From: Xanthomonas hyacinthi
Lineage (GTDB): Bacteria; Pseudomonadota; Gammaproteobacteria; Xanthomonadales; Xanthomonadaceae
Direction of reading: 5' to 3'
Assembly: GCF_009769165.1 (NCBI RefSeq)
Contig: NZ_CP043476.1
Coordinates: forward strand, 2,425,001-2,489,000
Length of the DNA: 64,000 nt
Shown here in pieces: positions 9,013 to 21,452 of the stretch (position 1 is the stretch's first letter; each line of letters starts with the position of its first letter). The notes beneath the pieces were generated by a model that searched no databases, had not been told where the DNA came from, and saw only the letters and a program-made list of their open reading frames with translations. Position numbers and translations under genes: made by a program.

Positions 9013-9759
9013 ATGATCGTCGCCGACAATCTGCACAAGGCGTTCAAGACCAAGGCCGGCACCGTGCAGGCGGTGCAGGGCGTCAGCTTCGAGGCGGCGG
9101 ATGGCCAGATCACCGGCCTGCTCGGTCCCAACGGCGCCGGCAAGACCACCACCTTGCGCATGCTGTACACGCTGATGGCGCCCGACCAGGGCCAGGTGCG
9201 CGTGGACGGCATCGATGTCGGCGCCGATCCGCTGGCGGTGCGCCGCGCGCTGGGCGTGCTGCCGGACGCGCGCGGGGTGTACAAGCGGTTGACCGCGCGC
9301 GAGAACATCGCCTACTTCGGCGAACTGCACGGGCTGTCGGCGGCGCGCATCGCCGAGCGCACGCGGCTGCTGTCGGCGGCGCTGGACATGGACGACATCC
9401 TCGACCGCCAGACCGAGGGCTTCAGCCAGGGCCAGCGCACCAAGACCGCGATCGCGCGCGCCCTGGTCCACGATCCGCGCAACGTGATCCTCGACGAACC
9501 GACCAACGGCCTGGACGTGATGACCACCCGCGCGATGCGCGGCTTCCTGCGCGGGCTGCGCGCCGAAGGGCGTTGCGTGATCTTCTCCAGCCACATCATG
9601 CAGGAGGTGGCGGCGCTGTGCGATCGCATCGTCATCGTCGCCAAGGGCACGGTGGTGGCCGCCGGCACGGCCGCCGAACTGCGCGCCCTGACCGGCGAAG
9701 ACAATCTGGAAGACGCCTTCGTCAAGGCGATCGGCAGCGACGAGGGACTGCACGCATGA
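9013..9759 (+). CDS. ABC transporter ATP-binding protein (NatA-like)
   Basis: A 248-residue ATPase with GPNGAGKTT, the signature FSQGQRTKT in place of the usual LSGGQ, Walker B VILDEPTNGLDV and the switch His in SSHIM. The FSQGQ signature and the DARGVYKRLTARENI segment are typical of NatA, the ATPase of a sodium-exporting ABC system. The start follows an AGGGAGGA ribosome-binding site. The stop overlaps the permease start (ATGA at 9756-9759), so the two are translationally coupled. The sodium substrate is inferred from family resemblance only. Confidence 0.92.
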   Translation: MIVADNLHKAFKTKAGTVQAVQGVSFEAADGQITGLLGPNGAGKTTTLRMLYTLMAPDQGQVRVDGIDVGADPLAVRRALGVLPDARGVYKRLTARENIAYFGELHGLSAARIAERTRLLSAALDMDDILDRQTEGFSQGQRTKTAIARALVHDPRNVILDEPTNGLDVMTTRAMRGFLRGLRAEGRCVIFSSHIMQEVAALCDRIVIVAKGTVVAAGTAAELRALTGEDNLEDAFVKAIGSDEGLHA

Positions 9760-10937
9760 GCCTGTTTCGAACCGTTTTCACCGTGATGCGCAAGGAATTG
9801 CGCGATCTCGCGCGCGACCGCCGCACCCTGGCGCTGGCCCTGCTGCTCGGCCCGTTGCTGTACCCGGCGCTGATCCTGGGCATGGGCGCGCTGGCCGAGA
9901 GCCGGGTCAGGACCCAGATCGACAAACCGCTGGACATCCCGGTGATCGGCCGCGAGCGCGCCCCGAACCTGGTCGCGTTCCTCGCCGCGCAGGGCCTGAA
10001 CGCGGTCGCGCCGCCGAAGGACCTGACCGCGGCGATCCGCAGCCAGGACATCGATCTGGCGCTGCGCATCGGCGAGGACTACGCGCAGGCCTGGCGCGAG
10101 GGCCGGCCGGCGCTGGTGGAGATCGTGAAAGACAGCACGCGCCGCGATGCGGACATCCCGAGCACCCGCGTGGAGGCGGCGTTGCGCGGCTACAGCCAGC
10201 AGGTGGGCGCCCTGCGCCTGCTCGCGCGCGGCATCGACGCGCAGGTGGCGCGGCCGCTGGACATCGCCACCCAGGACCTGGCCACCGCCGAGGCCAAGCG
10301 CGGCGCGCTGCTGGCGATGCTGCTGCCGGTGCTGCTGACCATCACCTCGTTCATCGGCGGCGCCTACCTGATCCTGGACGCCACCGCCGGCGAACGCGAG
10401 CGGCAATCGCTGGAGCCGCTGCTGGCCACGCCGGCCTCGCGCGGGGCCATCGTCAGCGGCAAGATCGCCGCCGCCTGCGTGGTCGGGCTGGCCTCGCTGC
10501 TGCTGACCCTGCTCGCGTTCAAGCTCAGCGCGCAGGTCGCCAGCGGCGTCGGCCGCCAGCTCAACGTCGGTTTCGTGGCGATGCTGCAGATGCTGTTCGT
10601 GCTGCTGCCGATGCTGTTCATCGGCACTTCGCTGCTGACCGTGCTGGCGGCGGCGGCCAAGAGCATGAAGGAGGCGCAGAGCCACATGACCTGGCTGATG
10701 CTGCTGCCGATGCTGCCCGGCTACGCGCTGATGGTGTATCCGCTGAAGACCACCCTGTGGCAGTTCGCGGTGCCGTTCCTGGCGCAGAACCAGATGCTGC
10801 TGAAGATCATCCGCCGCGAACCGATCGACCTGCAGATCTGGGCGGTGTACCTGGCCGCCGGCTTCGGCCTGGCCGCGGTGCTGTGGCTGGCCGCGGTGCG
10901 CCGCTACCGGCAGGAGCGCTTGGCGATATCGGGGTGA
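9756..10937 (+). CDS. ABC transporter permease (NatB-like)
   Basis: A 393-residue membrane protein: one N-terminal span, a large extracytoplasmic domain (about residues 45-180), then five or six C-terminal spans, as in NatB/CcmB-type ABC-2 permeases. The ATAGERERQSLEPLLATPASR coupling segment before the second span is characteristic. It pairs with the ATPase it overlaps by four bases. Its stop is followed by an inverted-repeat element and a strong terminator. Confidence 0.9.
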   Translation: MSLFRTVFTVMRKELRDLARDRRTLALALLLGPLLYPALILGMGALAESRVRTQIDKPLDIPVIGRERAPNLVAFLAAQGLNAVAPPKDLTAAIRSQDIDLALRIGEDYAQAWREGRPALVEIVKDSTRRDADIPSTRVEAALRGYSQQVGALRLLARGIDAQVARPLDIATQDLATAEAKRGALLAMLLPVLLTITSFIGGAYLILDATAGERERQSLEPLLATPASRGAIVSGKIAAACVVGLASLLLTLLAFKLSAQVASGVGRQLNVGFVAMLQMLFVLLPMLFIGTSLLTVLAAAAKSMKEAQSHMTWLMLLPMLPGYALMVYPLKTTLWQFAVPFLAQNQMLLKIIRREPIDLQIWAVYLAAGFGLAAVLWLAAVRRYRQERLAISG

Positions 10938-10953
10938 TTGAGAGCCGAGAAAC

Positions 10954-11041
10954 GGGAATGGAGAATCGGGAATAGGAAAAGCGGGAATGCCGCACCGGAT
11001 GCAGCGCTCCTGCGATTTCCCATTCCCGATTCTCCATTCCC
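10954..11041. repeat. Inverted-repeat element with perfect 20-bp arms
   Basis: The arms at 10954-10973 and 11022-11041 (GGGAATGGAGAATCGGGAAT and its complement) enclose 48 bases. The same arm family flanks a larger element at 50547-50689. This dispersed, MITE-like repeat sits between the convergent natB-like and tonB-like genes. Confidence 0.7.
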
Positions 11042-11071
11042 AAAAAAGCCCGGCGGAGCCGGCCTTTTTTT
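11042..11071. terminator. Bidirectional rho-independent terminator
   Basis: A run of six A, a GC-rich stem (AGCCCGGC / GCCGGCCT, one mismatch) with a GGA loop, and seven T form a symmetrical intrinsic terminator between two convergent genes. It serves both the permease gene and the TonB-like lipoprotein gene. Confidence 0.85.
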
Positions 11072-11072
11072 C

Positions 11073-12107
11073 TCAGCCGCCGGGATTGAACGCCAGCGTG
11101 CGCCGCGTCGTCACCGGCGCGCCGACTGGCTCGAAGCGCCAGCGCTTGGTCGCGTTCAGCGCTTCGCGGTCGAACACCCGCGCCGGGGTCGCGCGCAGCA
11201 CGCGGGCGTTGGTGACCGAGCCGTCGGTGCCGACGGTGATCTCCACCAGCACTTCGCCGGCGGTGCCCGAGCGCAGCGCTTCCGGCGGGTAGCGCGGCGC
11301 CGGCGTGCTGATCGCGCGCAGCGATTGCGTGCCGGCCGTGGCCGTGGCCGTGGCCGCGGGCGCTGGCGTTGCGGCCGGCGGTGATGCGGCGGCGGCGGGC
11401 GGCGCTGCCGGGGCAGCGGCCGGCGCGCGGCGCGCGGCGGCGGCCTGGCGCTCGGCGTCCTGGCGCGCAGTCTCGCGGCGTGCGGCTTCCTGCTGCGCGG
11501 CGATCTGCTGCGCGGCCTGCGCCTCGCTGGCCTGCTGCTGCGCCTGGTTCTGCTGCTCGGCCAACAACCTGGCCTTCTGCTCGGCCTCTTTCTTGACCTT
11601 GGCGGTCTCTTCCTGGCTGCGCCGCGCCGCGGACTGCACGCCGTTGCTCACGCCCAGTTTCAGCCGCGGCAATGCCGGCGCCTGGCTGTCGATCTTCTCG
11701 ATCAGCGCGACCAGCCGCTGCGCTTCCGGGACGTCTTCGCGGTTGATGCTCTGCTCGGCGGCGATCAGCGTGTACGGCATCAGGTCGGTCAGCGCGCTCT
11801 TGACCCCGGCGTCGTCGGGCTGCTTGTCGCGCAACGCCAGGTAGTACTCGACTGCGTTGTTGCCGGCCGGCGCATACATGCGGTTCTCGCGCAGCGCCTG
11901 GCTGGCCGATTCATGCAACTGCTCGGTGCCCATCGACTGCACCTGGGCCGAGACCGGCGGCGCGGCCGGCGCGGTGGCCGCGGGTGCCGCCGCCGGCGCG
12001 GCGGCCGGAGCGGCGTCTTCCTGTTTGGAACAGGCCGCCGCCAATGCGGCGAGCAGCAGGACCGGCGCCATCCGGCGCGCCTTCGCGAATGTCGTGACTT
12101 GCAACAT
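11073..12107 (-). CDS. TonB-like lipoprotein with coiled coil
   Basis: A 344-residue protein. The lipoprotein signal ends LAAAC near residue 25. It is followed by an Ala/Pro linker, a helical domain, a long Gln/Ala/Glu coiled coil (about residues 165-225), another Ala/Pro linker and a C-terminal TonB domain (PRYPPEALRSGTAGEV, then a RWRFEPV-type end). Canonical TonB is anchored by an N-terminal membrane helix, so the lipobox here is unusual and suggests an outer- or inner-membrane lipoprotein that borrows the TonB fold. The start ATG at 12107 has AGGGGGAAGC before it. The gene ends at a shared terminator. Confidence 0.82.
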   Translation of the reverse strand: MLQVTTFAKARRMAPVLLLAALAAACSKQEDAAPAAAPAAAPAATAPAAPPVSAQVQSMGTEQLHESASQALRENRMYAPAGNNAVEYYLALRDKQPDDAGVKSALTDLMPYTLIAAEQSINREDVPEAQRLVALIEKIDSQAPALPRLKLGVSNGVQSAARRSQEETAKVKKEAEQKARLLAEQQNQAQQQASEAQAAQQIAAQQEAARRETARQDAERQAAAARRAPAAAPAAPPAAAASPPAATPAPAATATATAGTQSLRAISTPAPRYPPEALRSGTAGEVLVEITVGTDGSVTNARVLRATPARVFDREALNATKRWRFEPVGAPVTTRRTLAFNPGG

Positions 12108-12285
12108 GCTTCCCCCTAATTCCCGGTGATGGCAATGAAATAACGCAGCGGCGGCTCTCCCGCGCAGCCGGCACGGCTCCCCCATCCGCTGCCAGCGCAC
12201 CCCGTCCGTCAATCTAGCATCCGCTTCCGCCGCGTGCTTGACGGCCGCGCGGCGGCCGGAAAAGCGCGAGCCCGCGCACGCGAGG

Positions 12286-12900
12286 TCAGTGCGCCGGTTG
12301 CGCCGGCGCGGCCATCAGCCGGTCGGTCCAGGCGATGCCGATCGCCGACAGGATGAAGATGCCGTGGATGATGGTCTGCCACAGCACCCCGGTCGCGGTC
12401 AGCATGGCGCAGGTCTTCAGGCCCACGGTGGTGGCGGTGGCAGCACTGGCCAACTGCTCCGGCGAACACAGCGGCATGCCCTCGAGCGCGCCGACCGCGA
12501 TGAAGGTCTTGAGCAGGTGGATCGAGGAGATGCCGATGATCGACAGCGCCAGCTTCACCTTCAACACGCTGGCGTTGACGTGGCTCAGCCACTCCGGCTG
12601 GTCCGGATGGCCCTCCAGGCCCAGCCGCGACACGAAGGTCTCGTAGCCGCCGACGATCACCATCACCAGCAGGTTGGAGATCATCACCACGTCGATCAGG
12701 CCGAGCACGATCAGCATGATCTGCTGCTCGCCCAGGCTCGGCGCCTCGTGGATCAGGTGCCACAGCTCCTTGCCGAACAGGAACACGTACACGCCCTGGG
12801 CCACGATCAGCCCCAGGTACAGCGGCAGCTGCAGCCAGCGCGAGGCGAAGATCAGGCTGGACAGCGGATTCAGGCGGGGCGGCGGGCGCGGAGGACTCAT
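12286..12900 (-). CDS. YqhA/UPF0114 family membrane protein
   Basis: A 204-residue protein with three or four membrane spans, matching the YqhA (TIGR00645/UPF0114) family: LIFASRWLQLPLYLGLIVAQ at the first span, GLIDVVMISNLLVMVIVGGY at the second, and the conserved HVNASVLKVKLALSII block. The length is slightly above the family norm because of a Pro-rich N-terminus. The function of the family is unknown. Confidence 0.9.
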   Translation of the reverse strand: MSPPRPPPRLNPLSSLIFASRWLQLPLYLGLIVAQGVYVFLFGKELWHLIHEAPSLGEQQIMLIVLGLIDVVMISNLLVMVIVGGYETFVSRLGLEGHPDQPEWLSHVNASVLKVKLALSIIGISSIHLLKTFIAVGALEGMPLCSPEQLASAATATTVGLKTCAMLTATGVLWQTIIHGIFILSAIGIAWTDRLMAAPAQPAH

Positions 12901-13013
12901 GTGCGTGTCGGAATGCTGCGTTGCAGGAAGGGCGCAGGGTACCGGCCCGCCGGGACGCTGCCAAGCGCAGGGGCGCGGCTACACTGGGCACCCCTTAATC
13001 CAGGACCGCCGCC

Positions 13014-16011
<2,998 letters not shown>

Positions 16012-16179
16012 TCGCGCAGGCCCGCAGCGCCTTCGCCGAAAAGGAGTTCTGCATGTCCACCCCGCCGCCGCTGCCCGGTGCGCCCCTGCCTGACAGCGCC
16101 GCCGGCATGACCTACGGCAGGTTGCCGGCACTGCGCGCGCCGCGTACGGTCGCCGCATCGTCCCGCTGGAGATCCACCG

Positions 16180-17982
16180 ATGAAGCCACTCGTCTTCGCC
16201 ATCGCCCTGGCGCTCGTCGCGCCGCTGTCCGCCGCGGCGCAGGCCGCGCCGGCGGCGGTGACGGCGGCCGCCGGCCCGGCCTGGGTGACGCGCAGCAACG
16301 ACTTCGCGCAGCTCCTGTTGCAGGCGCAGGCGCCGTTCCAGCCGGAGGAGGTGAGCTTCTTCGGCGTGCCCGGCTTCGACGACCAGGTCGCCGATCTCGG
16401 CGCGGACAACGGCCGCCGCTATCGCGACGCAACTGCCAAGGCCCGGCGCGCGCTGCAGGAGAAGCTGGCGGTCGAGCGCGACCCCAACGTGCGCCAGGAC
16501 CTGGCGATCATGATCCACGCCGCCGACCAGGCGATCGAAGGCAGCGCCTTGAACGAGCGCCTGCTGCTGCCGTGGCGCGATGCGCCGCAGATGGTGTTCG
16601 GCGGACTCAACAACCTGCTGTCCGAACAGGTGCCGGCGGCGCGCCGGGCCAGGGCGCTGGACCGGCTGCAGCGCTATGTCGGCCTGCTGCCCGGCAGCGC
16701 CTCCTCGCTCGTGCTGGCCCGCCAGCGCTACGAGGAAAAGCTGGCCGACGGCGCGCTGCTGCCGCCGACCCGGCGCGAGGTCGAGCAGGCCTTGAGCAAT
16801 GTGGACACCTATGCCAAGGGCATCCGCGAATTGTTCGCGACCTACAGGATCGACGGCGCCGATCCGGCGCTGGCGGCGATGGACAAGCAGTTCAAGGAGT
16901 ACGCCGCGTGGACGCGCAAGGTGGTGCTGCCGAAGGCGCGCGCGGACGCGCGCCTGCCGCCGGAGCTGTATACCTTCCAGCTCAAGCAGGTCGGCATCGA
17001 CATCGCGCCGCAGCTGCTGATGCAGCGCGCGCAACTGGAATTCATGGAAACCCGCGCGGCGATGCAGCAGCTGGCGCCGCTGGTGGCCAAGGCCAAGGGC
17101 CTGAAGGTCGACGACCCCGGCGACTACCGTGCGGTGATCCGCGCGCTCAAGCGCGACACCATCGCCAACGACCAGCTGGAAACCCATTACCGCGGCGTCA
17201 TCGCACAGATCGATCCGATCATCCGCCAGCAGCGCATCGTCGACGTGCCGCAGCGGCCGATGCAGATGCGGCTGGGTTCGGCGGCAGAGAGTGCGGCGCA
17301 GCCGGCGCCGCATTTTCGTCCGGCGCCGCTGGTCGGCAACACCGGCGAGCAGGGCACCTTCGTGCTGCCGCTGGGCAATCCGGATACCGCCGGCAAGGGC
17401 GAGCACTACGACGACTTCAACTTCGGCGCGGCGGCATGGACGCTGAGCGCGCACGAGGGCCGGCCCGGCCACGAACTGCAGTTCACCGCGATGGTCGAGC
17501 GCGGCGTGTCGCTGGCGCGCAGCATGTTCGCGTTCAACTCGGTCAACGTCGAGGGCTGGGCGCTGTATGCCGAGGCCGAGCTGGTGCCGTACGAGCCGCT
17601 GGACGGGCAGCTGATCGCGCTGCAGTTCCGCCTGCTGCGCGCCGCGCGCGCCATGCTCGACCCGATGCTCAACCTGGGCCTGACCGACCGCGAACGCGCG
17701 CGCCTGGTGCTGGAGAACGACGTCGGCCTGTCGCCGGCGATGGCGCGGCAGGAACTGGACCGCTACATGATGCGTGCGCCCGGCCAGGCTGGCAGCTACT
17801 TCTACGGTTACAGCCGCCTCATGGAACTGCGCATGCGCACCGAACTGGCGCTGGGCGCGAAGTTCGACCGGCTGAAGTTCAACAACTTCCTGCTCGACCA
17901 GGGCCTGCTGCCGCCGGATCAGCTGGCGGCTGCGGTGGAGACCCAGTTCATGGCCGACAGCCGCGGCAGCCTCCAGCCCTGA
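16180..17982 (+). CDS. DUF885 family secreted protein
   Basis: A 600-residue exported protein. The signal peptide ends around Ala-Ala-Ala-Gln-Ala. The family hallmark AHEGRPGHELQF lies near residue 425, with NVEGWALYAEAEL about 30 residues later; together they look like a gluzincin-type zinc site (HExxxxHE, downstream Glu). The C-terminal PGQAGSYFYG block is also typical. Function is unproven, probably peptidase. The same family is encoded on the other strand at the left edge of the window. Confidence 0.9.
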   Translation: MKPLVFAIALALVAPLSAAAQAAPAAVTAAAGPAWVTRSNDFAQLLLQAQAPFQPEEVSFFGVPGFDDQVADLGADNGRRYRDATAKARRALQEKLAVERDPNVRQDLAIMIHAADQAIEGSALNERLLLPWRDAPQMVFGGLNNLLSEQVPAARRARALDRLQRYVGLLPGSASSLVLARQRYEEKLADGALLPPTRREVEQALSNVDTYAKGIRELFATYRIDGADPALAAMDKQFKEYAAWTRKVVLPKARADARLPPELYTFQLKQVGIDIAPQLLMQRAQLEFMETRAAMQQLAPLVAKAKGLKVDDPGDYRAVIRALKRDTIANDQLETHYRGVIAQIDPIIRQQRIVDVPQRPMQMRLGSAAESAAQPAPHFRPAPLVGNTGEQGTFVLPLGNPDTAGKGEHYDDFNFGAAAWTLSAHEGRPGHELQFTAMVERGVSLARSMFAFNSVNVEGWALYAEAELVPYEPLDGQLIALQFRLLRAARAMLDPMLNLGLTDRERARLVLENDVGLSPAMARQELDRYMMRAPGQAGSYFYGYSRLMELRMRTELALGAKFDRLKFNNFLLDQGLLPPDQLAAAVETQFMADSRGSLQP

Positions 17983-18213
17983 GATCCGGCGCTTGGGGCG
18001 ATGCACCGCCTGGCCGAGGGTGTGCGCCCCGCGTGCACGCCCCCCGCAGGCCGGGGCGACTCAGTGTTTGAAGGGGACCAGTTCGGGTGGCTTTGCGTCC
18101 TTCCACGTCGTATTGGGCGAGCGCGGCGATGGCTGTCTGCGTCCATCCCACGCCGTGATTTGTCGTCGCCGGGGTGGGATGGGGGCAATACGGCGAAACC
18201 GGCTCCCAGACGC

Positions 18214-18693
18214 TCAGCGTTCCCGCGATGGCAACGGCTGCGGGGGCGGGGGCGGGGGCGGGGGCGCTGCCGGTGCCTGCGCCCCCGGCGGCACCCAGAT
18301 CGCCATGCCTGCGGCGCGCTTCTGCGTGGTCGGGATGCCGATGCCCAGGCCGCCGCCGACGTGGCCGCCGTAGCTGCCGGCGCCGACCGACACGCCGCCG
18401 CCCGAGCGCTGCGAGGCCACGCCCATCAGCACCACGCCGTTGGCGCCGAGCTTGGCCGCCTCGCGCTTGAGCCGCGCCATCGCCGCATCGGTCTGGCCCT
18501 GGGTGCCGAAGCCGGCCGCGCTGGACGATTCGAGTTGCGCGATATCGACCGCGCCGAGCGGCGCGGTCGAGTAGACCTGGACCAGGGCCGGGTCGATCGG
18601 CGCACGCGGCGCGCCGACCATCACCCTGGAGGAACTGGCGCAGCCGGCCAGCGCGAGCAGCAGCGCCAGCGGCAACAGCGGTCGGACGTTCAT
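18214..18693 (-). CDS. Small lipoprotein with Gly-rich and Pro-rich tail
   Basis: A 159-residue protein. The lipoprotein signal ends LALAGC at residues 12-17. A short folded domain (about 35-105) follows, with VQVYSTAPLGAVDIAQLES and LKREAAKLGANGVVLMG, resembling small envelope proteins of the YbjQ/DUF4156 type in which one helix precedes a GANGV turn. Then come a glycine-rich stretch and a run of nine prolines near the C-terminus. The ATG at 18693 begins the signal peptide. The function is not known. Confidence 0.72.
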   Translation of the reverse strand: MNVRPLLPLALLLALAGCASSSRVMVGAPRAPIDPALVQVYSTAPLGAVDIAQLESSSAAGFGTQGQTDAAMARLKREAAKLGANGVVLMGVASQRSGGGVSVGAGSYGGHVGGGLGIGIPTTQKRAAGMAIWVPPGAQAPAAPPPPPPPPQPLPSRER

Positions 18694-18871
18694 GGCATCA
18701 CCCCCGGGAAGCGGTTCACGACGCGATGATAGGCGCGATCGGTGAACCGCGACGTACCCGTCATCGCCCACCACCGTGGCATGCCCGCGGGGAGTCCCGT
18801 GCCAAGAGTTGGCTTGCGCCGGCAGAGGCGTGCGCTATGGTGCGCATTGGCATCCAGCGAAGGGCGGCGGC

Positions 18872-19120
18872 ATGGGCTTGATCAGTCTGTTGTGGGGCAT
18901 CGTGGCGCTGCTGTGGATGATCCTGGCCTTCATCCCGCTGCTGGGCTGGGGCAACTGGTTCGTGATCCCGTTCGCCGCGGTCGGCGCGATCATCGCCGCG
19001 ATCGGCCTGCTGTTCACCGCGGCGCCGAACCGCGGCCGCGCCAAGACCGGGCTGATCCTCAACGGCCTGGCGATCGTGGTCGGGGTGATCCGGCTGAGCC
19101 TGGGCGGCGGGGTGATCTAA
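18872..19120 (+). CDS. Small two-to-three-span membrane protein
   Basis: An 82-residue hydrophobic protein. The ATG at 18872 has AAGGG about eight bases upstream. Spans lie at about residues 3-25, 28-48 and 60-78, with the charged NRGRAK loop between the second and third. It looks like the small DUF4190-type or YqaE-like membrane proteins. It is short and monocistronic, and no function can be assigned. Confidence 0.65.
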   Translation: MGLISLLWGIVALLWMILAFIPLLGWGNWFVIPFAAVGAIIAAIGLLFTAAPNRGRAKTGLILNGLAIVVGVIRLSLGGGVI

Positions 19121-19188
19121 GCGCGGCCGCGCTGCTGCGGCATGCTGTGTTGCAGCGGGCTGCGCCCAGGCATGGCCTGCAGGCGTAA

Positions 19189-20316
<1,128 letters not shown>

Positions 20317-20346
20317 GCCGCAGATGCGCGCGGCGGCGCGGCGCCT

Positions 20347-20374
20347 TTTGTAGGAGGGTCTTCAGGCCCGACGG
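20347..20374. repeat. REP-like palindrome copy
   Basis: TGTAGGAGGGTCTTCAGGCC followed by CGACGG is a divergent member of the family described at 1225-1290, placed just after hemB. Confidence 0.6.
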
Positions 20375-20470
20375 TTTCCGCTGGCGATGGGTCTGCTGCT
20401 GCCTGCGTCGCGACTGGCAGCTCGAGGCCATACTGCGTCCCTCTCGCTGTCGGCAGGCCGGGGACGCGGC

Positions 20471-20498
20471 CGAATCCCGAATCCCGAATCCCGAATCC
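20471..20498. repeat. Four tandem CGAATCC units
   Basis: Four perfect copies of the 7-base unit CGAATCC lie between the convergent hemB and nuclease genes. The unit is related to the GGGATTCGGGAATC-type arms at 10954 and 50547. Copy number is likely to vary between strains. Confidence 0.75.
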
Positions 20499-20503
20499 CG
20501 GCT

Positions 20504-21256
20504 TTACGGCAACGTCAACGCGATCGGCGTGGACTTCATCGCCGCGGCGATCGACGGGAACGGGTCGACGCTGGCCATGGTGACCACGTCGTCGATCGAC
20601 ACCACATCGCAGGTGATGCTGTCGTCGTTCACGCACAGGTACGCCGCCGCGCCCACGCCCGGCTCGTACACCGCCTTCCACACGTACTCCGGCACTTCCA
20701 CCTTGTCGGTGCCGATGGTGGTCGCGCTGCTGTCGAAGGCCGGGCCGGTCACCACGTAGATCTCGCCGCGCTGCTTGGCCAGCTGCCGCACCTGCTCCTC
20801 GATGCGCGCCCACTCGCCGGTGTTGAGCTTGTGGTCCTGCGGGACCACGTTGGCCATCGAGAACGTCTCCTTCTCCGAGCTTTCGGTCGAGGCGTCGCCG
20901 GCCGGGGTCATGTGGCCGCGATCGAACCCGGTGTTGGTGTAGTCCGAGCTCTTGGAGCGGTCGGCGGCGGGAATGGCGGTTTCCTCGTGGAACGAGCCGA
21001 CCCGGCCGATCGCCTCGGCGCCGGCGACCTGCTGGTCGGTCAGGTGCTCGGCCGAATACAGCGGACCCTTGCTCACGCCCGAGGCCAGGATCGCGTATTC
21101 GGTGTGGCAGACCTCGGTGGTGCGCGCGCTCAGCGAGGCATCCACGCTCGGCGGCTTGCCGCCTGCGTACAGCGTGGCGCAACTGGTGGCGGCCATCGCC
21201 GTTTGGGCCGTGAACAAACCAAGCAGAAGCAGACAACCGCGCAGGGAGAAGGACAT
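20504..21256 (-). CDS. Exported DNA/RNA non-specific endonuclease
   Basis: A 250-residue protein with a signal peptide (cleavage near Ala-Met-Ala, residue 21). It carries the beta-beta-alpha-metal NUC1 active site DRGHMTPAGD at residues 112-121, in which His115 is the general base, and the NVVPQDHKLN metal-ligand Asn segment about 20 residues later. This matches the Serratia nuclease family (PF01223), which cleaves DNA and RNA non-specifically. Secretion would suit nutrient scavenging or degradation of extracellular DNA. The start chosen (ATG 21256) gives the cleanest signal peptide. Confidence 0.92.
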   Translation of the reverse strand: MSFSLRGCLLLLGLFTAQTAMAATSCATLYAGGKPPSVDASLSARTTEVCHTEYAILASGVSKGPLYSAEHLTDQQVAGAEAIGRVGSFHEETAIPAADRSKSSDYTNTGFDRGHMTPAGDASTESSEKETFSMANVVPQDHKLNTGEWARIEEQVRQLAKQRGEIYVVTGPAFDSSATTIGTDKVEVPEYVWKAVYEPGVGAAAYLCVNDDSITCDVVSIDDVVTMASVDPFPSIAAAMKSTPIALTLP

Positions 21257-21399
21257 CGCATATCTCGCTAGCCAAAGGGGAGTGAAGAAACTGGCGAGAC
21301 GCGATGTCGCGGTGGTGACGGCTGGATGTGGTGCGCATGGCAAATGTGGTGCCGGTCGCGCTTATGCGTAGACGACCTTCGGCGGCCCGAGACGGATCC

Positions 21400-21418
21400 G
21401 ATAAGCGTTCTCATTTAC
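21400..21418 (+). promoter_or_regulatory. Candidate Fur box overlapping a -10 element
   Basis: GATAAGCGTTCTCATTTAC agrees with the 19-base Fur consensus at 12 of 19 positions by my count, with both GATAA and TCATT half-sites intact. It overlaps TACAAT at 21416-21421, a good -10 for the gene starting at 21453, so Fur binding would block the promoter when iron is plentiful. Confidence 0.5.
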
Positions 21419-21452
21419 AATGCGCGGCCGCCTCCCGAACCTGTCCTGCGCC

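Noticed and set aside
9013..10937. Reading the ABC pair as a defence or toxin system because of its association with a peptidase
   Set aside because: The FSQGQ signature and NatB-like permease topology fit an ordinary NatAB-type exporter.
16052..16179. ATG with a good AAAAGGAG ribosome-binding site after the DPP-IV-like gene
   Set aside because: The reading begins MSTPPPLPGAPLPDS but then runs into the antisense-like composition of the DUF885 gene without a sensible end. It may be a vestige of a lost gene, but I cannot support a protein.
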